DNA of 64,000 bases from Pseudopedobacter sp037968815 (GCA_037968815.1 JBBKWF010000011.1:551938-615937), one strand, 5' to 3'; shown: positions 50,540 to 60,164, counted from the first letter of the stretch. A program made the numbers and translations. The notes: generated from the sequence alone by a model not told the origin.

Positions 50540-51271
50540 ATGAACGGAGAAGAAAGTCAAAAAAAAACATTCCCAAAATTTAATTTTACCCAAGGCGAGG
50601 TTTTATTATTAAACAAACCTTGTCAATGGACCTCTTTTGATGTTGTTGGCAAATTAAGAAACTCCTTTAAGCCTTTAAAGTTAAAGGTTGGTCATGCTGG
50701 CACTTTAGACCCCTTAGCTACCGGACTTTTAATTATTTGCACTGGAAAGCTCACCAAACAAATTGACACCTTTCAGGCAGAAGATAAAGAGTACACAGGC
50801 ACTTTTACATTAGGTGCAACTACTCCGTCTTACGATTTAGAAACCGAAATTGACCAAACATTTGATATCTCTAAACTTACAGACGAGCTAATTTTAGATA
50901 ATTGCAAACATTTTATTGGAGATATAGAGCAATACCCACCGGCGCACTCCGCAATAAAAGTTGATGGCGAACGCTTGTATTTAAAAGCTAGACGTGGCGA
51001 AGAGGTAAAGCTAAAAGTTAGAAATGTAAGTATTAGTGAATTCGAAATCACCCGAATTGAACTGCCTGAAGTAGATTTCAGAGTTGTTTGTAGCAAGGGA
51101 ACTTACATACGTTCTTTAGCTAAAGATTTTGGAGAAAAACTAGGAAATGGCGCTCATCTATCCAAATTAAGAAGAACAAAAATCGGAAATTTTAAGATTG
51201 AAGATGCTTTTGAAATTATGGAGTTAGTAAATCATGTGAGGGAGATAAAAGAGGAAGAAGGGTTTTGCTAG
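50540..51271 (+). CDS. truB: tRNA pseudouridine(55) synthase
   Basis: Makes pseudouridine at position 55 in the T-loop of tRNAs. The protein has 243 residues. The catalytic aspartate D57 is in GHAGTLDPLATGLL. Further family segments are YTGTFTLGATTPSYDLE, QYPPAHSAIKVDGERLY and CSKGTYIRSLAKDFG. A PUA domain is not obvious at the C-terminus, as in many bacterial TruB. Confidence 0.95.
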   Translation: MNGEESQKKTFPKFNFTQGEVLLLNKPCQWTSFDVVGKLRNSFKPLKLKVGHAGTLDPLATGLLIICTGKLTKQIDTFQAEDKEYTGTFTLGATTPSYDLETEIDQTFDISKLTDELILDNCKHFIGDIEQYPPAHSAIKVDGERLYLKARRGEEVKLKVRNVSISEFEITRIELPEVDFRVVCSKGTYIRSLAKDFGEKLGNGAHLSKLRRTKIGNFKIEDAFEIMELVNHVREIKEEEGFC

Positions 51272-51354
51272 AAAGCCAAGTTTAAAGTAGCGAATACTTA
51301 ATTAACTCAATACTTTAATCTTTATTCCTTGATATTTTAAAAATCCTACAAAAA

Positions 51355-52359
51355 ATGCAAATCTACCATCATATAAAAGACTTTAAGTGCTTAAAGAATG
51401 CAGTGGTTACCATTGGCACTTTTGATGGAGTGCATTTGGGACATCAGCAAATTATTAAGGAGCTTGTTGAAAAAACTAAGCAAAATGGTGGTGAATCTGT
51501 TATTTTAACTTTCTTTCCGCATCCGCGGATGATTTTAAACCCCGAAAATCATGAATTAAAAATGATTAATACCATGGCAGAAAAGGCTAATACCCTGAAC
51601 CATTTAGGTATAGATCATTTAATAATTACTCCCTTTACTCGAGATTTTTCAAATCTAAGTGCCGAAGCTTATATTAAAGAAGTATTGATTGAGCAAATTG
51701 GGATGAAACAAATAGTTATAGGCTATGATCATCGTTTCGGGAAAGACAGAAGTGGTAGCTTAGCAGAATTAAAACAATTTACAGACGTTTACGACTATAC
51801 CGTTACCGAAATTGCAGAAGAAGATGTACGTGACTTAGCGGTGTCTTCTACAAGGATTAGAACTGCTTTGAACATAGGTGATGTTGACACTGCCAATGAT
51901 TTAATGGGGCATCCGTTTACCTTAGCTGGCAAAGTAATTAAAGGCGACCAAATTGGGCGTACTTTAGGTTACCCTACAGCAAATCTGTTTATAGAAGAAA
52001 GCTACAAGCTTATCCCATCAGACGGAATATACGCCGTTACCGTTGAAGTTTCGGATTCCAAAAATAAAAATCAAGAACTTTACAACCCTTATCAGCCCAC
52101 AAGTTTAAAAAATCCGGAAGCCAAACCCACGATTTACAAAGGAATGGCTTACATAGGGCATCGCCCAACAATTAACGGGATGAGTCAAAATATTGAAGTC
52201 AATATTTTTGATTTCAACGACGATATTTATCACCAAAATATAAAAATGAATTTCCTTCACTTTATTCGTCATGATGTAAAGTTTGAAGGTTTAGAAAAAC
52301 TTATAGAACAACTTGGTGAGGATAAATTATCAACATTAGCCTATTTTGAAAGTAACTAG
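51355..52359 (+). CDS. ribF: bifunctional riboflavin kinase / FAD synthetase
   Basis: Turns riboflavin into FMN and then FAD. The 334-residue protein has an N-terminal nucleotidyltransferase domain with TIGTFDGVHLGHQQII (about 20-35) and VIGYDHRFGKDRSG. The C-terminal kinase domain starts near 185 with KVIKGDQIGRTLGYPTANL and has MAYIGHRPTING and the basic-residue VNIFDFNDDIY near the end. An 83-base spacer separates it from truB. Confidence 0.95.
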   Translation: MQIYHHIKDFKCLKNAVVTIGTFDGVHLGHQQIIKELVEKTKQNGGESVILTFFPHPRMILNPENHELKMINTMAEKANTLNHLGIDHLIITPFTRDFSNLSAEAYIKEVLIEQIGMKQIVIGYDHRFGKDRSGSLAELKQFTDVYDYTVTEIAEEDVRDLAVSSTRIRTALNIGDVDTANDLMGHPFTLAGKVIKGDQIGRTLGYPTANLFIEESYKLIPSDGIYAVTVEVSDSKNKNQELYNPYQPTSLKNPEAKPTIYKGMAYIGHRPTINGMSQNIEVNIFDFNDDIYHQNIKMNFLHFIRHDVKFEGLEKLIEQLGEDKLSTLAYFESN

Positions 52360-52388
52360 ATTTAGATTTTATAGCTAACTTAGTTTTA

Positions 52389-53450
52389 ATGAAACTTGAT
52401 AGCGACAAGGCCGAATTCTTAAAAACCACCATCCATTATTGGCAAAAAAAAGGTCTTATCAACTCAGAAAAAGCCGAAGAGTTAAATAGCAGCTTTACCG
52501 TAAAGTCTTTTGATTGGCAAAAACTAGCTCAATACGCCATCTATATTTCTTTAGCATGTGGAGTTTTTGCATTAGGGTCCTTGCTGTTAGATAAACAAAT
52601 CACTAAAATCCTTTCCTCTTTATACAATACGCCAAATATCATTATCAGTACTTTATCTTTCTTACTTGCTACTTATTTTTTAATTGTTGGCAATAACCGA
52701 CGAAAGAAAAAAACAAACCGCGTTTTTAGCAATGAGGCAATGCTATTTGCAGGTGTGTTGCTTATAGCAAACGGATTAGCCTATTTAGGTAAAACGATCG
52801 ACAAAAGCTCCGAGAACTATGCATTCTTGTTTTTAGTAGCGGTACCTCTATATGCTTTTTTAGGTTATTACTTTAAATCAAAGCTAATTTGGAGTTTTGC
52901 GTTATTCTCTTTAGGCGCTTGGTTTGGTACCCAAACAAGTTATTTAAGTAAAAGCAACTTCTATTTTTTAGGAATGAATTATCCACTTAGGTTTGTGTGT
53001 TTCGGGCTGATTCTCACTTCATCATCCTTTCTTTTCACCTACTTTAAAAAGCTTACTGAGTTTAGGTTGGTGACTTATTTTATTGGCCTGATATATACTT
53101 TTAGTGCCCTTTGGCTGCTTTCTGTTTTTGGGAACTTTGGTAGGATTGATGACTGGTATAAAGTTAGCCAAACAAGCTTATATGGTTGGGCGACTTTATC
53201 CATTGCTTTTTGTCTGCTTGCTTTTTACCTAGGGTTCAAGTTCAAAGACGAACTAGCTAGAGAGTTTGGCGCTACTTTTTTAATCATCAACCTTTATACT
53301 CGTTTCTTCGAATATTTTTGGGAAGCATGGCATAAAGCTATCTTCTTTTTGGTATTGGCACTCTCATTTTGGTTAATTGGGAGGAAAGCGGAAAAAACAT
53401 GGAATTTGGAGTTTTTTAAGGAGGAAGAGGCGGATGATAAATTCGGCTAA
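52389..53450 (+). CDS. multi-pass membrane protein with DUF2157-like N-terminus
   Basis: A 353-residue protein. The first 45 residues (HYWQKKGLINSEKAEEL) resemble the soluble helical start of DUF2157 proteins. About nine to ten hydrophobic segments follow from residue 46. The C-terminus is short and acidic. No transporter or enzyme motif is recognisable. It follows ribF by 29 bases and ends before a bidirectional terminator. Function is unknown. Confidence 0.75.
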   Translation: MKLDSDKAEFLKTTIHYWQKKGLINSEKAEELNSSFTVKSFDWQKLAQYAIYISLACGVFALGSLLLDKQITKILSSLYNTPNIIISTLSFLLATYFLIVGNNRRKKKTNRVFSNEAMLFAGVLLIANGLAYLGKTIDKSSENYAFLFLVAVPLYAFLGYYFKSKLIWSFALFSLGAWFGTQTSYLSKSNFYFLGMNYPLRFVCFGLILTSSSFLFTYFKKLTEFRLVTYFIGLIYTFSALWLLSVFGNFGRIDDWYKVSQTSLYGWATLSIAFCLLAFYLGFKFKDELAREFGATFLIINLYTRFFEYFWEAWHKAIFFLVLALSFWLIGRKAEKTWNLEFFKEEEADDKFG

Positions 53451-53480
53451 GCCAAACATCCTTTGTAACTCTTTATCATA

Positions 53481-53506
53481 AAAAAAGCTCCATTTGGAGC
53501 TTTTAA
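53481..53506. terminator. bidirectional terminator between convergent genes
   Basis: AAAAGCTCC (53483-53491) pairs with GGAGCTTTT (53496-53504) around a four-base loop, with A and T flanks. Confidence 0.85.
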
Positions 53507-53507
53507 T

Positions 53508-53837
53508 TTATTTGATAACCTCTAAGGTTTCGTCTATAGATATTTCGCCGTGAGACTGGTCTAAAATACACTCTCCATCTTTAATCAAAAGCAATTGTGG
53601 TGATTCATGATGAACCTGAAAAAGTTCTGCAATTTGATTCGAGATTTCTCTATTGGCAATTAAATCTAAAAAATAAGGTTTTACTGTACTTGGTAAATCA
53701 TCTAAATCTAGGTCTACTCTTTTTTTCGCCATCATGCTGATGGAGCAACGAGTACTGTGCTTAAATATTACGCTATATCCTTCGTCAGCTTTTATGCTAT
53801 TTAACTGATCTAAACTGTTTAATGTAATCCAACTCAT
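53508..53837 (-). CDS. ytxJ: YtxJ-type thioredoxin-like protein (bacillithiol system)
   Basis: A 109-residue thioredoxin-fold protein with a single cysteine in FKHSTRCSIS, the signature of the YtxJ family. This family has been proposed to remove bacillithiol from proteins as a monothiol bacilliredoxin. Its presence suggests the organism uses bacillithiol, though no bsh gene is in the window. The start overlaps the preceding gene's stop by four bases (ATGA), so the two are translationally coupled. Confidence 0.85.
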   Translation of the reverse strand: MSWITLNSLDQLNSIKADEGYSVIFKHSTRCSISMMAKKRVDLDLDDLPSTVKPYFLDLIANREISNQIAELFQVHHESPQLLLIKDGECILDQSHGEISIDETLEVIK

Positions 53838-54571
53838 GGTTTTAAAAATATATTTTTATCTACTTTACGCAAAACCTTTGCAACAGGGTAATAAATTGTG
53901 GTTTTTCCGTTAAAATTAGTTTTTTCCGTAGAAAGTTTAAGTCCATTACCTAAGTTTTGGTAAGGTGACCAATTAAAAACTGACTCTTTAGTTTGCTTCT
54001 GTAAAAGAAATTTCCAGCGGATAATTTCACCGGTTTTACTATTCACGTATAACCAATATTGATCTCCTGGCGTTAAGCCAACCTTATCAAAATCTAGATG
54101 AATCACGTTACACACAACTCCATCTATAGTTTCATTTGCTTCTAACTTGGTATTTACACCCTCATCTTGTAATTTCAGAGGCACCATTAACCAATAAGTA
54201 TCGTTAATAAATGCAGCATACGCCTTTTTCACTAGCTCATCAGCCTCTATGCCTTGCTGTAAAACATTATCTATATAAACACTCCCTGCTTTACTGCTTA
54301 CGTTAAATAAGGTTACTGTTTTTCTCCCAGTTGCATCAGATGTTTCTAGACGATAATCTCCGGTTTGCTTATCCCACAGGTGTTTTCTGGGAATGCCAGA
54401 CTTTCCCTCTCTTTTTACTAAAAAATCAAACTGAAAATATCTGCTTTTATTAAATTTTGACTTTCCACCAGTTGCTTTAGATATTTTATTAAACACCTGA
54501 TCTTTTGTTTGCGCAAAAGTAAAAGACGTAACAATTATGCAAAACAATCCACAAAGAACAAAAATTCTCAT
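53834..54571 (-). CDS. exported LolA-like protein of unknown function
   Basis: A 245-residue protein with a signal peptide ending FAQ (about 20). The mature part opens KISKATGGKSKFNKSRYFQFDFLV and proceeds through beta-rich segments such as VCNVIHLDFDKVGLTPGDQYWLYVN, an arrangement of the LolA/LolB-like half-barrel. It may bind a lipid or lipoprotein. I do not recognise a precise family. It precedes and overlaps ytxJ. Confidence 0.7.
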   Translation of the reverse strand: MRIFVLCGLFCIIVTSFTFAQTKDQVFNKISKATGGKSKFNKSRYFQFDFLVKREGKSGIPRKHLWDKQTGDYRLETSDATGRKTVTLFNVSSKAGSVYIDNVLQQGIEADELVKKAYAAFINDTYWLMVPLKLQDEGVNTKLEANETIDGVVCNVIHLDFDKVGLTPGDQYWLYVNSKTGEIIRWKFLLQKQTKESVFNWSPYQNLGNGLKLSTEKTNFNGKTTIYYPVAKVLRKVDKNIFLKP

Positions 54572-54599
54572 AAATAATTATAAAATTGGAGTAAATAGA

Positions 54600-54719
54600 C
54601 TAACGTCTTCCCCTTGATTCGGGATAAGAGTTATAAGCTGGGCATAATTTAGTGCTACAAGACTGTAAAATAGTCCCTAAAATCATTACCGAAAGCATAA
54701 CGAAGATTATTTTTTTCAT
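54600..54719 (-). CDS. 39-residue lipoprotein, unknown
   Basis: A very short exported protein. Start at 54719 (MKKIIFVMLSVMILG), lipobox LQSC with lipidated C21, and an 18-residue mature part containing KLCPAYNSYP and ending in arginines. A longer upstream frame exists but has a poor signal, so the internal Met is used. The LPXC-type signal and second cysteine argue for a real gene. It lies between ribH and the LolA-like gene on the same strand. Function is unknown. Confidence 0.65.
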   Translation of the reverse strand: MKKIIFVMLSVMILGTILQSCSTKLCPAYNSYPESRGRR

Positions 54720-54841
54720 TTTATTAATTAACGTACTAAATAGATAAATTATTACGATGACGAAACAATTATGTTTCGTTAGCAATTTACAAAATTAAAT
54801 ACAATTGATTTAATACTAAGTTTTTAAACCTAGCGCATAAC

Positions 54842-55330
54842 TTAAAATTCGGTTTTAAGTGCTGCCATTTTAATTGCTGTTATTGATGCTTCATCACCTT
54901 TATTACCATGTTTGCCACCCGCTCTATCTAAAGCTTGTTCTTGATTATCAGTAGTTAAAACTCCAAAAATTACTGGCTTAGTATGTTTTATACCAACATT
55001 TGCCAAGCCGTTTGCTACCGCGTTACAAATAAAGTCGAAGTGTTTTGTTTCTCCCTGAATCACACAACCTAAACATATAACCGCGTCCAAGTCCTTATTA
55101 CTCAACATTAAATCAGCACCGGCAACTAACTCGTAACTACCTGCTACCTCAACAGAAATAATATTTTCTTCTTTTACCTCGTGTTTAATCAAAGAATCAT
55201 AAGCTCCTCGGTACAAAGCACCGGTAACTTCTGCATTCCAAGCTGCAACTATAATCCCAAATTTATAAGGCTTACCAGATGGAACGGTTGTGTGTGAAAA
55301 GTCTGAAAGGTTTTTAAGATTTGAAGCCAT
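54842..55330 (-). CDS. ribH: 6,7-dimethyl-8-ribityllumazine synthase
   Basis: Condenses the two precursors of riboflavin's lumazine intermediate and forms icosahedral or pentameric shells. The protein has 162 residues. The substrate-binding FGIIVAAWNAEVTGALYRGA is near the N-terminus. The active-site motifs SVAGSYELV, CLGCVIQGETKHFDFICNAV (with catalytic His) and PVIFGVLTTDNQEQA are in the expected order. It follows a TPR protein gene whose terminator lies upstream. Confidence 0.95.
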   Translation of the reverse strand: MASNLKNLSDFSHTTVPSGKPYKFGIIVAAWNAEVTGALYRGAYDSLIKHEVKEENIISVEVAGSYELVAGADLMLSNKDLDAVICLGCVIQGETKHFDFICNAVANGLANVGIKHTKPVIFGVLTTDNQEQALDRAGGKHGNKGDEASITAIKMAALKTEF

Positions 55331-55340
55331 ATTTTAACAT

Positions 55341-55372
55341 AAAAAAAGGCTAGCTGTTTGCCAACTAACCTT
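55341..55372 (-). terminator. terminator after the TPR membrane protein gene
   Basis: An 11-bp stem with two G-T pairs forms between 55346-55356 and 55362-55372. On the minus strand it ends in TTTTTTT. It sits directly upstream of ribH. Confidence 0.75.
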
Positions 55373-55393
55373 AATGTTTTAACATTTTATTAA

Positions 55394-56068
55394 TTATAAT
55401 TTCCCTTGCGCTCTTGCAATATACATGTCAATTGTACTAGCTGCTGAACTTTCAGGATAATCTGTTTTAATTTTAGTGTAAGTATTTACAGCAGCTTTAA
55501 AGTCTTTCTGCTCTTCGTATACTAAACCTAATTTTTTCAAATAAATTGGCGCTGCAAAAAGGTTATCGCCTTTTGAACTTGCTTTTTTGTAAAAAGTAAC
55601 TGCTTGGTCGTAATCTTTAAGTTCAACGTAAGCATCACCAGCACCACCTAATGCTTCTGGAGCAATAATAGCATCCGAACCATTGTATTTTGTTAAGCTT
55701 TCGGCTGCTTTTTGGAATTCGCCTTTATTAAGGTAAGCAATACCTACATAGTAATAAGCTAAATTAGCTGACTTTGTATTATCGTAGTCCTCAATAATTT
55801 TCTCAAAACCCGGGAAATTTCCATCTCCCTTAATTGCTTTGTCCCAATCTTTCTGTTCCCAGTAAGCTTGTGCTTTGTACATTTGGTTTACAGCTTCAGT
55901 CTCACGCGGAGCCAAATAAAGTTTTTGATATGCAAAAAACAATACAACCAATCCTACTACTGTAGCAGCAATAACAATAAGGCTTTTTTTGTTTTCTTGT
56001 ATAAAATCACCGGTTTTACCCATTGATGATGTTAAGTTTGATAATTGCTCGTTTTCTGTATTCGACAT
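55394..56068 (-). CDS. TPR-containing membrane-anchored protein (YfgM-like)
   Basis: A 224-residue protein with a cytoplasmic start, one membrane helix at about 29-47 and a C-terminal domain of tetratricopeptide repeats (about 60-220) with units such as NLAYYYVGIAYLNKGEFQKA and GGAGDAYVELKDYDQAVTFY. The single-helix plus TPR layout is that of YfgM, which assists outer-membrane protein export chaperones. The exact role here is inference. A good promoter lies just upstream. Confidence 0.82.
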   Translation of the reverse strand: MSNTENEQLSNLTSSMGKTGDFIQENKKSLIVIAATVVGLVVLFFAYQKLYLAPRETEAVNQMYKAQAYWEQKDWDKAIKGDGNFPGFEKIIEDYDNTKSANLAYYYVGIAYLNKGEFQKAAESLTKYNGSDAIIAPEALGGAGDAYVELKDYDQAVTFYKKASSKGDNLFAAPIYLKKLGLVYEEQKDFKAAVNTYTKIKTDYPESSAASTIDMYIARAQGKL

Positions 56069-56091
56069 TTTTAGGATTCTATTAAAGATTG

Positions 56092-56121
56092 CAAAAATAG
56101 TGTTTTAGTTAAAAACAACAA
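56092..56121 (-). promoter_or_regulatory. candidate promoter for the TPR protein gene
   Basis: On the minus strand TTG (56121-56119), 19 bases, then TATTTTTG (56099-56092) fits the TTG-N(17-23)-TAnnTTTG pattern. The leader would be under 30 bases. Confidence 0.5.
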
Positions 56122-56265
56122 CCAAATATTTAAAATATTGTAAGATAGTACTATTAAGTGCATTTAACGCAAGCTAAAGCCTTATTTTTTTTAAATATCA
56201 AGTTTTTTTTCTCTATTAAAAAGCTTTGTAGCCATTATCGTCGCTTGATTTCATAATTTAGCGTC

Positions 56266-57372
56266 ATGTATCTAAAAAAAATTACACTGGTAAACTTTAA
56301 AAGTTACGATGAAGCTGAGCTAACCTTTATTGACGGCGCAAACGCTTTTACAGGAAACAACGGAGCTGGTAAAACCAATTTATTAGATGCAATACATTAC
56401 CTTTCTTTATGTAAAAGCTATTTTAACCCTATTGATAGTCAGCAGATCAAACAAGACCGAGATTTATTTATGCTACAAGGTGTTTTTGATAAAAACCAAA
56501 ATGATGAACTGATAGCCTGTGGTGTTAAAAAAAATCAGAAAAAACAGTTTAAACGAAACAAGAAAGAGTACCAACGCTTAGCAGACCATATTGGTTTATT
56601 CCCGCTGGTGATGATTTCTCCGAATGATATCTCCTTAATTTTAGAAGGAAGCGAGGAAAGACGAAAGTTTGTGGACACTGTAATTTCTTTAACCGACTCC
56701 AATTATCTAGATGAATTAATCTCTTACAACAGAACCTTACAAAATAGAAATGCTTTATTAAAGCAAATTGCCCAAAGTGGAAAATATGACCCTACCCTTT
56801 TAGAAATATTTGATGAGCAGTTGACTATTTCTGGTAACAAGATTTTTGATAAGCGAAAAGCATTTATGCAGGTATTTACTCCGGTTTTTGATCAGCATTA
56901 TAAATACTTAACAGATGAGGCTGAAAGTGTAAACTTAGTTTATGAATCACCGTTATTAACCGCAGATTTTGCCACTCTTTTAAAACAAAATTTAGAGAAA
57001 GATCGGATTTTACAACGTACTACTCAGGGCATTCATAAAGATGATTTGGTGTTTCAGGTTCACAATGATATGCCTTTAAAAAAGTTTGGCTCTCAGGGGC
57101 AACAGAAATCTTTTCTGATTGCTTTAAAACTCGCTAAATACTCTTTTATCTATCAGCAAAAAGGGTTTAAACCTTTACTTTTGTTGGATGATATTTTTGA
57201 TAAACTAGATGATTTGCGCATTACTAAACTAATGAAAATGGTTTCGGCGGATGATTTTGGTCAATTGTTTATTACTGATACTAACGCGGAAAGGGTAAAG
57301 CGTATATTTGAAGACATAAAAGTTGAACTAAACTTGTTCGAGATAAATAATAGTGTGCTAAGCCATGAGTAG
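56266..57372 (+). CDS. recF: DNA replication/repair protein RecF
   Basis: SMC-like ATPase that helps load RecA at gaps. The protein has 368 residues. Walker A is GNNGAGKT (30-37). The signature region KKFGSQGQQKSFLIALKLA precedes Walker B PLLLLDDIFDKLDDLR. It starts YLKKITLVNFKSYDEA, typical of RecF. The next gene overlaps its last eight bases. dnaA and dnaN are not adjacent, as is common in Bacteroidota. Confidence 0.96.
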   Translation: MYLKKITLVNFKSYDEAELTFIDGANAFTGNNGAGKTNLLDAIHYLSLCKSYFNPIDSQQIKQDRDLFMLQGVFDKNQNDELIACGVKKNQKKQFKRNKKEYQRLADHIGLFPLVMISPNDISLILEGSEERRKFVDTVISLTDSNYLDELISYNRTLQNRNALLKQIAQSGKYDPTLLEIFDEQLTISGNKIFDKRKAFMQVFTPVFDQHYKYLTDEAESVNLVYESPLLTADFATLLKQNLEKDRILQRTTQGIHKDDLVFQVHNDMPLKKFGSQGQQKSFLIALKLAKYSFIYQQKGFKPLLLLDDIFDKLDDLRITKLMKMVSADDFGQLFITDTNAERVKRIFEDIKVELNLFEINNSVLSHE

Positions 57373-57655
57373 AGATAACGACAAAACACTGAAACAAGCG
57401 ATGGATCAGATGCTGAAGGTTTATCGTTTAAAAAATAAATTCGACGAAACCCATGCTGTAGAATCTTGGGAAGCTGTTGTTGGGAAAGCTGTAGCTAACC
57501 GTACCAAAGAAATTTTTATCAGAGAAAAAAAACTTTTTGTACGTATTGAATCCTCAGTGGTTAAAAATGAATTAACCATTATGAGAAAGCAAATCATTAA
57601 TAATTTAAATGAAAAAGCGGGTTCTGAAGTGGTGACTGAAATTATTTTTCTTTAA
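57365..57655 (+). CDS. DUF721 (DciA-like) protein
   Basis: A 96-residue protein of the DUF721 family, some members of which (DciA) load the replicative helicase. ESWEAVVGKAVANRTKEIFI and KLFVRIESSVVKNELTIMRKQI are the family segments. The eight-base overlap with recF is a regular feature in this phylum and points to a DNA-replication role. Confidence 0.9.
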   Translation: MSRDNDKTLKQAMDQMLKVYRLKNKFDETHAVESWEAVVGKAVANRTKEIFIREKKLFVRIESSVVKNELTIMRKQIINNLNEKAGSEVVTEIIFL

Positions 57656-57790
57656 AAACCCCATATCCAGTCACGTTGTTTGCATTTTGATATCGCTTTA
57701 TAAAATTTACCGGAAAGCATCTTTGATTCCTTAAAAAATATTCAAAGCAGTATATTTAGCTTTTCAAGAAAACCTCAATTGTATCGCTTA

Positions 57791-58345
57791 ATGATTAAGT
57801 TTATTAAAACCAGTTTTTCACTTACCAATAACATTAAAACTACTGGAGCAATCACTGAAACATCAATTTTTGTCGCAAGGGAAATCACTAAGCACATCAA
57901 TCCTGATCGTCCTCAGTTAATATTAGAAGTAGGTGCAGGGTATGGCAATGTTACCCGTGAGATTTTAAAAAAAATGCATCCGGATTCAAAGTTATTTTCA
58001 GTTGAGCTTAACACTAAATTCTGTTTAAAAATAGAGGAAACAATAAACGATCCCCGACTTACTGTGATAAATGACAGTGCTGAAAATTTTGAAACTTACT
58101 TACCTAAGCAAAAGATAGACGCAATTATATCTACACTGCCTTTTACATTCTTTTCTACACAATTAGCCCAAAGCATACTAAGTAAATTTAAAAACCACCT
58201 TTCCACAGATGGTGAATTTTCACAGGTTTACTATTCTTTAAGGTTTCTGAAGCAGGTAAAGCGATATTTCTCAGTAAACAAAGTCAAAATAACGGTAAAT
58301 TTCCCCTTAGGGTTTATCATCCATAGCAGTAACAAAAAGGAATAA
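57791..58345 (+). CDS. SAM-dependent methyltransferase, phospholipid N-methyltransferase-like
   Basis: A 184-residue methyltransferase. Motif I is LILEVGAGYGNVT. The acidic residue after strand 2 is in FSVELNTKF. IDAIISTLPFTFF takes the place of the Asn-Pro-Pro-Tyr-like motif IV, resembling PmtA and rRNA adenine dimethylase relatives. A start at the ATG 57791 is preferred over a TTG at 57779. The following two genes are envelope-modifying, which favours a lipid head-group substrate. Substrate not proven. Confidence 0.8.
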   Translation: MIKFIKTSFSLTNNIKTTGAITETSIFVAREITKHINPDRPQLILEVGAGYGNVTREILKKMHPDSKLFSVELNTKFCLKIEETINDPRLTVINDSAENFETYLPKQKIDAIISTLPFTFFSTQLAQSILSKFKNHLSTDGEFSQVYYSLRFLKQVKRYFSVNKVKITVNFPLGFIIHSSNKKE

Positions 58346-58392
58346 CATCCTTTCAGATAGCCATCCTTAAAACTGTATTCCGAAAATTTAAA

Positions 58393-60099
58393 ATGACAAA
58401 AATCCTTCAAAAATTTAAACAGGATATTGATAACAAAACACTGTATGTTGCTATTGGGTTTACAGTGTTTTGTAGCTTGTTTGGTTTTTATTTATTTCAC
58501 GACTATTATTTGAATCTTTATGAATACACAAAAATTCATCATTTTAACTCAAAGGTAATTGGCTTCCAATTAATCAACTTTATAATTGACTTTGTATTAT
58601 TTATTGTTTACGCCTACTACCTTTTTAATAGCAAATTATGGATTAAAATTCCGTTCCTCATCCTACTTGTGGTCTGTATATCTGCCGAACTAGGTTACAT
58701 AAGTTTTTACGATAGGTTCTCGGACCCTAATGACATTATTATTGCATTAACTGCTACTGGAGAACAAGTAAATTCGTTAATGTCACAATATTTAAATTTC
58801 AATATTCTAACATTGTTATTTGCATTTGCAGTGGGTGAAATTGTTCTGAGGAGCAGAAAGAAAACGGCTAATTTTTTAGTACTAATTTATACATTGATAC
58901 TCTTTACTCTACATTCTGTTTCCTCCTTTTTCATTTACTCTTACTTAAGTACTAAACATGAAGATATAATTGCATACAATATCAATCAAAACGTATTTAT
59001 TCCCTTACCAGTGGGTATAAACACATTTATCAATACCTGTTTTGGATATTTAATTGTAGGTGATAAAGATTTTAAAACCGAAAGAGATAGACTAAGCTAT
59101 CAAACTCAAGTTAAGCCACTTAATAATATTGTAATTATAATGGAAGAAACAATTAGAGGCGACTATTTAAGTTTAAACGGGTACCCTCGCAAAACTTCGG
59201 GCTACTTAGAAGAGCTACGAAATAAACACTTACTGAAAAATTTCGGGCTTTGTGTAGCAGGATCAACAGCGAGCCTTACTTCAAATAACCTTCTGTTTGC
59301 TGGCATTTCACCTAGTAACGCTGATGCAGAGATCTCTAAAAAGACTTTTACTAGCCCAAGTATTTTTCAGTATGCAAAGGCAACTAATTACAAAACTTAT
59401 TTTTTTGATGCACAAATGAATGATTATTGGGCTGGCACCTTTGATGATTATACTTTTATTGACCATTATTTTAACAAAAAACAGTTACTCCCAGAGGGGG
59501 TTAATAATTTTGAAATTGATTTTATTATTGCAGAACAGGTCAACAAAATATTAAAAAACTCTCGAGGAAACTTAATATATATAGTCAAAAGAGGCTTCCA
59601 TTTCCCATACGAAAGCAATTACCCTGAAAATAAAAGAATCTGGGTTCCCGTTTTTGAGGGGGATTTAAGTACCGATAAAGATCAAAAAGGCTTAATTAAC
59701 AGCTACGACAACTCGCTTAGCTACAACATTGACCGTTTTTTCAAGGTTTTAATTGGAAACTCGGAAGAATCCTTGAACCACTCAATTATAATTTACACCG
59801 GAGATCACGGGGAGAACTTTTTAGAGGACGGTGAAAGCGTAGGGCACTCTAAAAGTTCAAAACTAGAAGCTACCGTTCCACTTGTAATTATTGGTAAAAA
59901 CATAGAGGCAGACACATTATACAAAGCATCGCACCACAATATTTTACCCACGGTTTTAGATTTGATGAATTACCCTAAAAACGAAATTAAATACCATTAC
60001 TCCCCATCACTTTTACAAGCAAAAGAAAGTGATAATAAAAAGCGTCATTACATACTTCCAGATTTAAACAATCCAAAAGTTTATGATTTCGATAATTAA
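58393..60099 (+). CDS. membrane phosphoethanolamine transferase-like (sulfatase superfamily)
   Basis: A 568-residue protein with about five N-terminal membrane helices (to about residue 184) and a periplasmic alkaline-phosphatase-superfamily domain from about 245. The catalytic segment IMEETIRGDYLSLNGY corresponds to the ETARADHFSLNGY motif of EptA, with T253 as nucleophile. The metal-binding YTGDHGENFLEDGESVGHS is present. It probably transfers phosphoethanolamine or a similar group to lipid A or surface glycan. Which acceptor is unknown. The key Asp/His positions are intact. Confidence 0.82.
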   Translation: MTKILQKFKQDIDNKTLYVAIGFTVFCSLFGFYLFHDYYLNLYEYTKIHHFNSKVIGFQLINFIIDFVLFIVYAYYLFNSKLWIKIPFLILLVVCISAELGYISFYDRFSDPNDIIIALTATGEQVNSLMSQYLNFNILTLLFAFAVGEIVLRSRKKTANFLVLIYTLILFTLHSVSSFFIYSYLSTKHEDIIAYNINQNVFIPLPVGINTFINTCFGYLIVGDKDFKTERDRLSYQTQVKPLNNIVIIMEETIRGDYLSLNGYPRKTSGYLEELRNKHLLKNFGLCVAGSTASLTSNNLLFAGISPSNADAEISKKTFTSPSIFQYAKATNYKTYFFDAQMNDYWAGTFDDYTFIDHYFNKKQLLPEGVNNFEIDFIIAEQVNKILKNSRGNLIYIVKRGFHFPYESNYPENKRIWVPVFEGDLSTDKDQKGLINSYDNSLSYNIDRFFKVLIGNSEESLNHSIIIYTGDHGENFLEDGESVGHSKSSKLEATVPLVIIGKNIEADTLYKASHHNILPTVLDLMNYPKNEIKYHYSPSLLQAKESDNKKRHYILPDLNNPKVYDFDN

Positions 60100-60164
60100 T
60101 ATCTGTTAACTTAGCGCAAAACCCTCATAGAAAATATATTAATAAGTTACTCTAAGATTTCCGA

